Assembly (NCBI GenBank): GCA_965198725.1
Contig: CBDAPX010000001.1
Span: forward strand, 2,790,001 to 2,854,000
DNA length: 64,000 bases
Origin: CBDAPX01 sp965198725
GTDB taxonomy: Bacteria > Pseudomonadota > Alphaproteobacteria > Rhodobacterales > Rhodobacteraceae
Direction: 5' to 3'
Position numbers and translations under genes: made by a program. Of the stretch, positions 24,817 to 33,107 are shown in pieces. How positions within the stretch are numbered: the first letter of the stretch is position 1; each line of letters starts with the position of its first letter. The notes below the pieces were generated by a model. It saw only the letters and a list, made by a program, of their open reading frames with translations, had not been told where the DNA came from and searched no databases.

Positions 24817-25980
24817 CTACCCCGGAAGTCCTAGTACACGCCGGGACAGAATGCTCAGCATCACCTCGGATGTGCCGCCTTCGATGGAATTTGCCTTGGT
24901 GCGCAACCAGTCAGCCGGGCGCGATCCTGTTGGGCCGTCCCACGCCAAAGCATCGCTGCCACCGGCGGACATCATCAATTCGTGCCGCTGTTTGTTCAGT
25001 TCGGTCCCCATGTATTTCAGCATGGCCGATGCGTCCCCAACGGTGCCGTTTTCGCCGATATCCTTGTAGCGTTCCAAGGTCAGTCCGATGGCCAGCGCAT
25101 TTACCTCGGCCCGCATCGCGTCGGCCCGCAAAATCGGGTCATCCAAGCCGCCTTCTTCTGCCAGAACGGCCCCGATGCTTCGCCCACCGCCAAGACCGCC
25201 AAAGCCACCGGAAATCATTTCCCGCTCATGCGTCAAAAGATATTTGGCGACGTCCCAGCCGCGATTTTCGGTCCCGACGATCTGATCTTTGGGCACGCGG
25301 ACATCATCGAAAAAGGTTTCACAGAACGGCGAACTGCCAGAAATCAACTGAATTGGTTTGGTGCTAACGCCGGGACTGTGCATGTCAAAAAGGATAAAGG
25401 ATATGCCCTTATGCTTGGGCGCAGCGCGGTCGGTGCGGACAAGACAAAAGATCCAGTCGGCCTTGTCGGCATAGGACGTCCAAACCTTTTGGCCATTGAC
25501 GACCCAATGATCCCCATCATCATCGGCGCGCGTTTGCAGTCCGGCCAAATCCGAACCGGCACCGGGTTCTGAATACCCCTGGCACCACCGGATTTCCCCG
25601 CGCGCAATCGGAGGCAGCAAAGACAGCTTTTGCGCCTCTGTCCCAAAGTGCAGCAAGGCCGGGCCCAGCATCCAGATGCCAAAGCTTTCCAAGGGCGAGC
25701 GCGCGTTGGCCCGCGCCATTTCTTCGCGGAATATCTTTTCCTCAGCCCGGTTAAGGCCCGCGCCACCATAGGCCGTTGGCCAGGTCGGCACCGTGTACCC
25801 TTTGGCGGCACAGCGTTCGAGCCAGAGTTTTTGACCGGGTGACGTAAAGTTCCAGTTCTTACCACCCCAACAGATGCTACTCTCATCGCGCGCACCATCG
25901 CGCATGTCCTCGGGGCAGTTCTCATTGATCCACGCGCGTAAATTTAGGCGGAACGCCTCTTGTTCAGATACGTCTTGCAC
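24817..25980 (-). CDS. acyl-CoA dehydrogenase, FadE-like catalytic subunit
   Basis: A 387-residue acyl-CoA dehydrogenase. WCQGYSEPGAGSDLA (about 130-144) is the standard FAD-binding signature, and EGGTSEVMLSIL near the C-terminus holds the likely catalytic or FAD-contacting acidic residue. First gene of the minus-strand operon (25980 to 18021). An IclR-like palindrome lies 32 bases upstream of its start. Confidence 0.85.
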   Translation of the reverse strand: MQDVSEQEAFRLNLRAWINENCPEDMRDGARDESSICWGGKNWNFTSPGQKLWLERCAAKGYTVPTWPTAYGGAGLNRAEEKIFREEMARANARSPLESFGIWMLGPALLHFGTEAQKLSLLPPIARGEIRWCQGYSEPGAGSDLAGLQTRADDDGDHWVVNGQKVWTSYADKADWIFCLVRTDRAAPKHKGISFILFDMHSPGVSTKPIQLISGSSPFCETFFDDVRVPKDQIVGTENRGWDVAKYLLTHEREMISGGFGGLGGGRSIGAVLAEEGGLDDPILRADAMRAEVNALAIGLTLERYKDIGENGTVGDASAMLKYMGTELNKQRHELMMSAGGSDALAWDGPTGSRPADWLRTKANSIEGGTSEVMLSILSRRVLGLPG

Positions 25981-26011
25981 GTTGCCTCCCCCGCTTCGAC
26001 GATCATAGTTG

Positions 26012-26026
26012 TTCCGCTATGCAGAA
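26012..26026. promoter_or_regulatory. IclR-like operator, site 2
   Basis: TTCCGCTATGCAGAA, a 15-base palindrome with one mismatch, in the divergent promoter region between the acyl-CoA dehydrogenase operon and the MDR pseudogene. It resembles site 1 at 5848-5862 (12 of 15 bases). A TTGACA at 26045-26050 on the plus strand may be part of the divergent promoter. Confidence 0.45.
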
Positions 26027-26105
26027 TTGCATTTCGATATTTGATTGACAACCCGATTTCGCGACAGGACATATGAGAGATCGGCGGCGAAAGATAAGGT
26101 GACCC

Positions 26106-27103
26106 ATGAAAGCGATGCTCAGCAATGAACCGGGCGGCCCGGAAACCCTGCAACTGACAGAATTGCCCGTGCCGGAGCCGAAAAAAGGCCATGTCGTGGT
26201 CCAAATCAGGGCTGCAGGGGTAATTTTCCAGACACGCTGATGATCCGCGACCTTTATTAAATGCGTCCGCCGCGTCCCTTTGCACCCGGCGGCGAAATTG
26301 CAGGGGATGTCGTCGCCATTGGCGAAGGCGTCAAAGACGTTGCCGTGGGCGACCGTGTGCTTGCGCTGAGCGGATTTGGCGGGTTTGCAACGCATATCGC
26401 GATTGAAGCTTGGCGCATCGTCAAAATTCCCGACAACATGCCGTACGAGGATGCCGCCTGTTTCATTTTCACCTACGGCACATCGCACCATGCCCTGAAA
26501 GATCGCGCGAACATTCAAGCCGGCGAATCCTTGTTCATTCTTGGGGCCGCAGGCGGTGTGGGGGCCGCGGCCATTGAGCTGGGGAAGGCCGCCGGTGCCA
26601 AAGTGATTGCTGGCGTCTCGTCCGAAGAAAAAGCGGCTTTTTGTAAGGAATTGGGGGCGGATGAAACCATCGTCTACCCGCGTGCACTGGAAGATCGGGA
26701 CGCGCAAAAGGCCCTGTCGACGGAAATAAAGAAACATGCGGGCCGCGACGGTGTCGATGTTGTCTATGACGCTGTGGGTGGTAACTATGCCGAACCCTCT
26801 ATCCGGGCCTTGGCATGGACGGGCCGTTTCCTTTTGGTCGGGTTTCCAGCCGGCATTCCCAAAATCCCTCTGAACCTGACATTGCTCAAAGGCAGTCAGA
26901 TCGTCGGTGTGTTCTGGGGGGCGCATGTGATGCGAGAACCCGCCAAACACGCCGCAAACATGGCTGAATTGTTTGCGATGTATGCCGAAGGTAAAATCAA
27001 ACCCCGCATATCGGCACGTTTCCCGTTGAAAGACACTGCTCAGGCCTTGGAAATGATGCAGGACCGCAAGGTGATGGGCAAAGTCGTGATTACGATGGAG
27101 TGA
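26106..27103 (+). pseudogene. MDR-family NADPH:quinone oxidoreductase, frameshifted and stopped
   Basis: The reading frame from ATG 26106 encodes a normal N-terminus to residue ~39, then a 1-base deletion around 26219-26226 (GTAATTTTC where GTAAATTTTCC-like sequence is expected for V-N-F-P) changes frame. In the restored frame a TAA at 26258-26260 replaces the codon before M-R-P-P-R-P-F. The rest (26261-27103) is an intact GroES/Rossmann reductase with GAAGGVGAAA and the ending KVMGKVVITME. ATG 26261 could start a shortened protein but would lack the N-terminal substrate-binding half of the GroES domain. Two independent lesions make loss of function likely. Confidence 0.85.
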
Positions 27104-27760
27104 TCATTCCAGATGCGCGCAATCGTTAAAGCCCATGACCTTTTGGTAATCCGGTCCAAGAACAACTCGGCTGATCGATCCATTTGCGGCCCCGTTAAAC
27201 GCGAATGGCGGCGCGCCAGATATGATCGACAGCGCGGCACCCACAACGCCACCATGGACAAAGACCGCCACTTTTTGCCCGGCATGGGCCGCCGCAATGC
27301 GGTCCAGCCCACGTTTGACACGTGCATGCAGCTGCGCCGTCGTCTCGGCACCCGGGATTTCGCCCCATTCCTGATTTTGGCGGGCGCGGGCAAAGGCAGG
27401 ATGCCCTTCTGCGGCCTTGATCCGGTACATGCCCCCGTCCCAGTCGCCCAAAAACACTTCGTGCAGGTCGGGGTCCAGAAGAGGGATCAGCCCGCTGTGC
27501 ATGGCCAAGGGTTCGGCGGTTTGCTGCGTGCGCCGCAATTTGGTGACATAGATCGCGTCAATCGCCGCAGACGCCAATCGCGCGCCCACCGCCGCCGCCT
27601 GTGCAATGCCATCGGGGTGCAGTGCGGGGTCGCCATGCCCATCGACCAAAGGAAAGCTTTCGCCGGGCCGGGCGGGTTCGGATTCCCCATGGCGCACCAA
27701 CAGAATATCGGCCGCCCCATTCGGGGGCGTATAGCGGCTTTGACGGTATTCCTGACGCAT
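27104..27760 (-). CDS. histidine phosphatase family protein
   Basis: A 218-residue phosphatase: RHGE motif (about residues 22-25), second His in VHGGVVGA. ATG 27760 is chosen; the longer frame upstream overlaps the divergent MDR gene. Second histidine phosphatase of the island. It ends right next to the MDR pseudogene stop. Substrate unknown. Confidence 0.75.
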   Translation of the reverse strand: MRQEYRQSRYTPPNGAADILLVRHGESEPARPGESFPLVDGHGDPALHPDGIAQAAAVGARLASAAIDAIYVTKLRRTQQTAEPLAMHSGLIPLLDPDLHEVFLGDWDGGMYRIKAAEGHPAFARARQNQEWGEIPGAETTAQLHARVKRGLDRIAAAHAGQKVAVFVHGGVVGAALSIISGAPPFAFNGAANGSISRVVLGPDYQKVMGFNDCAHLE

Positions 27761-27848
27761 CGAAAAGACCCCTTGTTTCGGTGCCGTCCACCCTACCCCT
27801 CTGATTATGCCTGGCAATGCCAAGTTGCCCCAGAACATGGAGAATTTC

Positions 27849-28853
27849 ATGACCACCAACCGTGTTATCAAACTGGCTGAAACCCCCAAAGCGGCCCTGA
27901 CGCCTGATCATTTCACGCTCGAAGACAGCGCAATGCCCGCGCCCGGCGAAGGTGAGGTCCTGTTGAAAACGCTGCTGATGTCGATTGATGCGGCCAACCG
28001 ATCGTGGTTGCAGGGCGCAACCTATCGTGAGGCGGTCCGTCCGGGCGATCCAATGGCGACCTATTCCGTGTGCCAAGTGATCGACAGCAACAGCCCCCGG
28101 ATGGCTGTCGGAGATATCGTTGCGACAGAGGCCGTTTGGGCCGACTATGTGGTGCGACCAGCACATAAGATCATGAAGATGCCGCAGGTTCCAACGCTGT
28201 CTCATCTTTTGTCCGTCTTCGGCATCGCCGGGAAAACCGCCTATCATGGTCTGATCAGTGTTGGACGGCCCGTGGCAGGCGAAACCATTGTCGTCTCAGC
28301 CGCCGCAGGCTCTGTTGGCGGTTATGTCGGACAAATTGGCAAAGCTTTGGGCTGTCGCGTGGTTGGCATTGCTGGGGGACCGGATAAATGCGCGTGGGTC
28401 ACGGATGAGCTTGGGTTCGACGCCTGCATCGATTACCGCGACCCGGGTTATGTGAAAGCTTTGCGCGCGGCCTGTCCGGACGGCATCGACGTCTATTTCG
28501 ACAATGTGGGCGGAGACATTCTGGAAAGCACCTTGTTTTTCATGAACGAACGCGGGCGCGTCGTTTGTTGTGGGGCAATCAGTCAGTATGACACTGCCGC
28601 CCCCACAGGCCCCCGTAACTTGCCGGGTCTTGTCGTGGTCAAACGCCTACGGATGGAAGGGTTCATCGTGATGGATTTCTCGCGCGACGATGCAAAAGCC
28701 GTGCGAGCATTACAGACATGGGTCCAACGTGGACAGATCAAAGTGTTCGAAGACATCGTTGAGGGTTTGGAAAACGCGCCGCACGCGCTGATCGGCCTTC
28801 TGGCTGGTGACAACAAGGGCAAGCGCATGGTCCGCGTGGCGGGCCCGGAATGA
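27849..28853 (+). CDS. MDR NADPH-dependent reductase (CurA/leukotriene B4 dehydrogenase type)
   Basis: A 334-residue zinc-independent medium-chain reductase. AAAGSVGGYVGQIGK (about 150-164) binds NADPH and VYFDNVGG (about 217-224) and the C-terminal GDNKGKRMVRV are hallmarks of the prostaglandin/alkenal reductase group. Start ATG 27849 with GGAGAA upstream. Predicted to reduce an activated C=C bond. Overlaps the MaoC gene by 4 bases. Confidence 0.85.
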   Translation: MTTNRVIKLAETPKAALTPDHFTLEDSAMPAPGEGEVLLKTLLMSIDAANRSWLQGATYREAVRPGDPMATYSVCQVIDSNSPRMAVGDIVATEAVWADYVVRPAHKIMKMPQVPTLSHLLSVFGIAGKTAYHGLISVGRPVAGETIVVSAAAGSVGGYVGQIGKALGCRVVGIAGGPDKCAWVTDELGFDACIDYRDPGYVKALRAACPDGIDVYFDNVGGDILESTLFFMNERGRVVCCGAISQYDTAAPTGPRNLPGLVVVKRLRMEGFIVMDFSRDDAKAVRALQTWVQRGQIKVFEDIVEGLENAPHALIGLLAGDNKGKRMVRVAGPE

Positions 28854-29335
28854 GCGCCCTGTCGGACATCGACGCCGCCTATCAACGGGCCCAATCGCAG
28901 GTTGGTCAGGAAATCGGCGTTTCGAACTGGATCAAGGTCGATCAGCCCATGATCGATCGGTTCGCCCAGGTGACCCATGACGAACAATGGATACATGTTG
29001 ACCCCGCGCGCGCGGCAGCCGAAACACCCTTTGGCACCACGATTGCGCATGGGTTCTTGACCCTGTCACTGGCCAGCCGGTTCATTTACGACGTGATCGA
29101 TATGGCGCCCGGCCAAACGATGGGCATCAATTATGGCTTTGACCGGCTGCGGTTCCTGTCCCCTGTTCGCTGCGGATCGCGTTTGCGTGGACGGTTCGTG
29201 ATGGTCAACGCTCGCAAACGGTCAGGGACAGAGCTTTTACGAACGCTGGAACTGACCATTGAAATCGAACATACCGACACACCCGCACTAGTTGCGGAAT
29301 GGCTTGGTTTGGCCGTCTTCTCGGCAACGGATTAG
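28850..29335 (+). CDS. MaoC-family dehydratase (hotdog)
   Basis: A 161-residue single-hotdog R-specific enoyl-CoA hydratase-like protein (NodN type). The hydratase motif is seen as the Asp of VTHDEQWIHVDP and the His of GTTIAHGFLTLSL. It would hydrate enoyl-CoA esters made by the acyl-CoA dehydrogenases. Last gene of the catabolic island. Confidence 0.85.
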   Translation: MSALSDIDAAYQRAQSQVGQEIGVSNWIKVDQPMIDRFAQVTHDEQWIHVDPARAAAETPFGTTIAHGFLTLSLASRFIYDVIDMAPGQTMGINYGFDRLRFLSPVRCGSRLRGRFVMVNARKRSGTELLRTLELTIEIEHTDTPALVAEWLGLAVFSATD

Positions 29336-29480
29336 AGTAGTTTTGATGATGCGCATTGTTGCATATCTGTGACGCTACACCGACATTGACAAAATTTTGC
29401 GGCACTTATCATTGGAAATCAAAGCGACCTGTCCGACATGACAGGCAATAGATGGGGCGACGACGATTGGGACGAATACG

Positions 29481-29930
29481 ATGCAACGGATCTTGATCCT
29501 GAATGGCCCTAACCTGAACCTGCTCGGAACCCGGCAGCCTGAAATATATGGGACCACAACACTGGCCGATATCGAGGCCGCGACACGCGCGCATGCAGCC
29601 ACCCTGTCTCAGACCGTCACGTTTTTTCAGTCTAACCACGAAGGTGCGATGATCGACGTGATCCACGACGCGCGAAACCGGCATGATGGCATCATCACCA
29701 ATGCGGGCGGATGGACCCATACATCCATCGCCCTTATGGACGCGCTCGGTTCCGTTGATCTGCCGGTGGTGGAGGTGCATCTCAGCAATATTCATGCGCG
29801 AGAGACGTATCGGCATTTTTCATACATCGCCCAAGTTGCCATTGGCCAGATTTGCGGATTTGGCGGACAGGGCTATATTATGGCGCTCGACGCTCTCAGC
29901 ACACATGCCCAAAAGGAAAAGCGCGAATGA
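29481..29930 (+). CDS. aroQ: type II 3-dehydroquinate dehydratase
   Basis: A 149-residue enzyme of the shikimate pathway converting 3-dehydroquinate to 3-dehydroshikimate. Motifs: NGPNLNLLGTRQPEIYG near the start (active-site loop Arg and Tyr), NAGGWTHTS, EVHLSNIHARE. Length is normal. Its stop overlaps the luxR-type gene start by 4 bases. Confidence 0.95.
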   Translation: MQRILILNGPNLNLLGTRQPEIYGTTTLADIEAATRAHAATLSQTVTFFQSNHEGAMIDVIHDARNRHDGIITNAGGWTHTSIALMDALGSVDLPVVEVHLSNIHARETYRHFSYIAQVAIGQICGFGGQGYIMALDALSTHAQKEKRE

Positions 29931-30682
29931 ATTTGAGGGAATACCTGCTTTTTCTGTCCAACGCCAAAAGCCTTGAAGAGCTTTGGTCGGCACATACCAG
30001 CCGGATGGAAGAATATGGGTTCGACCGGCTGTTGTACGGGTTTACCCGGTACAAGACCGAAACCTCGTTGGGTGACCCCGAAGACTTCATTATCCTGACA
30101 AATCATGATCCGGAATATGTCGACGGTTTCATGACGGAAGGACGGTATTTCCATTCACCGATGTTACATTGGGCCTTGGAACACGAAGGGGCGGGCAGCT
30201 GGCGTTTGATCCATCAGATGCATGAAAGCAAAACGCTCAGCAAAGACGAAGAACGCGTGCTGGAATTCAACCAGCGCATGGGCGTCACCGCTGGATATAC
30301 GATCAGCTTTAAAGCTGTCTCGGCTCGATTTAAAGGAGCCATCGCGCTTTGCGCAAAACGGCATATGTCACAAGATGAAGTTGACGCTGTTTGGCAGGAA
30401 CACGGTCGTGAGATCCACTTGATGAATAATATCGCCCACCTGAAAATCCTGACGCTGCCCTATAGTGCGCCAAACCGCGCGTTGACGAAACGCCAACGCG
30501 AAGCGCTTGAATGGGTGGGTGACGGAAAGACGACCCAAGATATCGCGATGCTAATGGGCCTGACGTCGGCGACCGTGGAAAAACACCTGCGTCTCGCACG
30601 AGAGGTTTTGTCTGTGGAAACAACTGCTCAGGCGGTTCTCAAAGCGGCTCTGCACAATCAGATGTTCGTCCTTGAGGTCTGA
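29927..30682 (+). CDS. LuxR-family regulator (solo) with atypical ligand pocket
   Basis: A 251-residue regulator: autoinducer-binding-type domain (about 15-165) and LuxR helix-turn-helix (about 185-245, L-T-K-R-Q-R-E-A-L-E-W start). Aligned with TraR spacing, the pocket residues W57, Y61, D70 and W85 correspond to Y64, F68, S77 and W92; P71 matches P78. Loss of the Asp that contacts the acyl-homoserine-lactone amide suggests a different ligand or none. No luxI-type synthase is nearby. ATG 29927 overlaps aroQ. Two dyads just downstream (30705-30749) are possible binding sites. Confidence 0.85.
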   Translation: MNLREYLLFLSNAKSLEELWSAHTSRMEEYGFDRLLYGFTRYKTETSLGDPEDFIILTNHDPEYVDGFMTEGRYFHSPMLHWALEHEGAGSWRLIHQMHESKTLSKDEERVLEFNQRMGVTAGYTISFKAVSARFKGAIALCAKRHMSQDEVDAVWQEHGREIHLMNNIAHLKILTLPYSAPNRALTKRQREALEWVGDGKTTQDIAMLMGLTSATVEKHLRLAREVLSVETTAQAVLKAALHNQMFVLEV

Positions 30683-30704
30683 AAAACTCATTTTTGGGAC
30701 CTCA

Positions 30705-30720
30705 CCTTACCTGTGTAAGG
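30705..30720. promoter_or_regulatory. perfect 16-bp palindrome downstream of the LuxR-type gene
   Basis: CCTTAC-CTGT-GTAAGG, 22 bases after the regulator stop. LuxR-type proteins bind dyads of about this size, so it may be a lux-box-like site controlling the RNA region downstream. Confidence 0.4.
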
Positions 30721-30734
30721 AATACATTACTTTC

Positions 30735-30749
30735 TTTACCTTAGGTAAA
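30735..30749. promoter_or_regulatory. second palindrome, candidate operator
   Basis: TTTACC-TTA-GGTAAA, a perfect 15-base dyad, 14 bases after the first. Both share TTACCT, which suggests two sites for one regulator. Confidence 0.4.
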
Positions 30750-30759
30750 AATGCACACT

Positions 30760-30978
30760 CAAGTTGTTCCGTGAGTGGTGGCTTTAGCCAAGGAACACCG
30801 GGAAAGATCCTTGATATTACAAGGCTCTCTGACCCGACCGGTTCTTACCGGAGCCGGTCTGGGCGTGTATTGGTCCGCGTCCAGGCCGGGCTTTGACCGG
30901 CCCTGCCCATCCCCATTGCTAATGGGTCGGTGAAGCAATTTGAGCCGCATCCTCAGGGGTGCGGCTCTTCTCTTTTTC
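30760..30978 (+). ncRNA. candidate structured non-coding RNA
   Basis: No convincing reading frame here, but a chain of hairpins: GTTCC/GGAAC (30766-30796) with an inner GGC-TTTA-GCC; CCTTG/CAAGG (30809-30824); a 14-bp stem 30854-30867 with 30876-30889 that includes G-T pairs; CCCATT-GCT-AATGGG (30911-30925 area); then a terminator at 30941-30976. It does not resemble SRP RNA, RNase P or tmRNA. 5' end unknown. It may be a small RNA or a long leader. Confidence 0.4.
30941..30976 (+). terminator. rho-independent terminator
   Basis: The stem GAGCCGCATCC / GGGTGCGGCTC with TCAG loop is followed by TTCTCTTTTTC. It ends the putative RNA and isolates the following gene. Confidence 0.75.
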
Positions 30979-31110
30979 AGGTTTGTTTTGCCCTTTCACG
31001 AATCCTTGTTAAGCTCGGGCAAAGGCATCGTCCTCTTGCAGTTTCTCGGTTGTTTGTTTGTGTTCGCAGAGTTCGGGTCTTTGCACACACACCAGGGAAA
31101 GGCCAAAAAA

Positions 31111-33050
31111 ATGCCAAAACGATTCTTTCCAAAACTTTTGTTATCCACGGCACTGAGTATTGTCGGGTTTGCACAGATTGCAGATGCGGATGGGGTGCCA
31201 AGTGAAGAAACTGCGGAAGGAACCTTTGCCGCCGCTCCGTTTTCTCCATATGCCAACAGGTCGTTTCCTGAACGACCCCTTTGAGGCGATACGCATTTGC
31301 ATACCGGCCTGTCACTCGACGCTGGGGCGTTCGGTAATACTTTGTTGCCCGATGACGCGTGGCGCTTTGCCAAGGGTGAACAGGTTATTTCATCGACTGT
31401 CAACCGGTGCGTCTTGCACGACCGCTTGATTGGATGGTGTTGACAGACCACACAGATTTGATGGGGTTTGCGCCTGATCTTCAAGCGGGCAAGCCCGGTG
31501 TACTGGCCGAACCTAAAGGGCTCGAGTGGTATGAAGGGTACACCGCCGGTGGCGAAGCCGCGGGCAAAGCCGCATTTGATATCATCGCGAATTTCTCGCA
31601 GATGACCTTGCCAGAGCTGCTTTTGAACTCTTACAGCCCCGGCGCTGATCCCTTTGCGTTTACTTGGGAGCACATCGTAAACGCGGCCGAACGCCACAAC
31701 GATCCGGGAGAGTTCACCGCTTTCATAGGATTTGAATGGACGTCAGTGCCCAAGGGTTTCAACCTGCATCGCAACGTGATGTTGCGGGATGGCCCGACGC
31801 GCGCCTTACAGGTTGTGCCGCCTGTCACACAGCCCCCCTTTGGCGACACAGATCCCAAAGCTCTCTATGAATGGCTTGAGAATTACCAAGAAAAAACAGG
31901 GGGTCGTGCAGTCGCTTTTGCGCATAACGGCAACCTGTCGAACGGGTGGATGTTTCCAACCGAAGACACCTATCACGGGGGCAAGGTTGACGAGGCATAT
32001 GTAAACGAACGCGCCAAATGGGAACCGCATTACGAGGTCACCCAGATCAAAGGCGACGGCGAGGCGCATCCGTTTCTCAGCCCGGATGACGAGTTTTCCA
32101 ACTATGAAAACTGGGATGTCGGCAACCTTGATATTTCTGAGCTGAAAACCGACGACATGCTGGCGGGTGAATATGCGCGTGAGGCGCTGAAACGCGGCCT
32201 TGCGCTAGAAGAAAAGTTGGGCGTGAACCCGTATAAGTTTGGCATGGGTGGAGCTACAGACGGCCACACATACCTCGCCACGGCGGAAGAAGACAACTAT
32301 TTCGGCAAATCCGTCAGTGCCGAGCCGTCCCCTACCCGGGTGCAGCATCCCTTTGTGGCAAGCGATCTGGGTGCCTTTGAGGGGCATACTCTGGTGGCGT
32401 CGGGATACACCGTCGTCTGGGCCGCGGAAAATACGCGATCGGCCATTTTCGATGCGTTCAAGCGGCGCGAAACCTACGCCACAACCGGTCCCCGCATTGG
32501 TTTGCGGTTCTTTGGCGGTTGGGGATTTGAAGACGCGGATACGCTGACCCGGTCGCCTGCAAATGTCGGCTATACCAAGGGTGTTCCCATGGGCAGTGAT
32601 CTGCGCCCCAGAGAGGGTGATGGCGCGCCAAACTTCCTGATTGCAGCGCTGCGCGACCCGATTGGCGCGAACCTTGATCGTATCCAGGTCGTCAAAGGCT
32701 GGCTGGATGCAGAAGGAAAGCTGCACGAGAAGGTCTATGATGTCGCATGGTCAGATGACCGCGAGCCGGATGCCAATGGCAAAATACCGGCGGTCGGCAA
32801 CACGGTTGATCTGCAAACCGCCAGTTGGGCCAACACGATCGGAACGTCCGAGATGATCACGGTTTGGACAGACCCCGATTTCGATGCCGCAGAACGCGCG
32901 TTTTACTATGTTCGGGTTCTCGAAATCCCAACGCCGCGCTGGGTTGTCTATGACAAGGTGAGGTACGGCATTGAACTGCCTGAAGACGCAGTACTTATTG
33001 CTCAAGAGCGCGCGTATTCATCCCCGATCTGGTACACGCCGGAAGGCTGA
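31111..33050 (+). pseudogene. DUF3604 protein with stop and frameshift
   Basis: ATG 31111 (AGGGAAAGG upstream) starts a secreted protein with signal peptide (1-26). TGA at 31282-31284 stands where the family has an aromatic residue before G-D-T-H-L-H, consistent with TGG to TGA. The frame then runs clean through the GDTHLHTGLSLDAGAF segment until about 31399, where ACTGTCAACCG lacks one G relative to the expected S-T-G-Q-P-V. The remaining ~547 codons (31407-33050) are intact and end in a family-typical SSPIWYTP. DUF3604 proteins are large, probably periplasmic PHP-like enzymes of unknown function. Two lesions indicate a dead gene. Confidence 0.85.
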
Positions 33051-33057
33051 TGCAAAC

Positions 33058-33095
33058 AAAAAAAAAGGCCGCTCAATGAGCGGCCTTTTTCAAAG
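33058..33095. terminator. bidirectional terminator between the DUF3604 gene and tsf
   Basis: AAAAAAAAGGCCGCTCA-ATG-AGCGGCCTTTTT: a G+C stem flanked by A- and T-runs, which can end transcripts on both strands. Confidence 0.8.
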
Positions 33096-33107
33096 GGTAA
33101 AGTCGAC

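Noticed and set aside
30760..30978. Identification as SRP RNA, RNase P, tmRNA or 6S RNA
   Set aside because: None of the diagnostic conserved segments of SRP RNA, RNase P or tmRNA are seen, and the series of short hairpins does not fit the long 6S rod.
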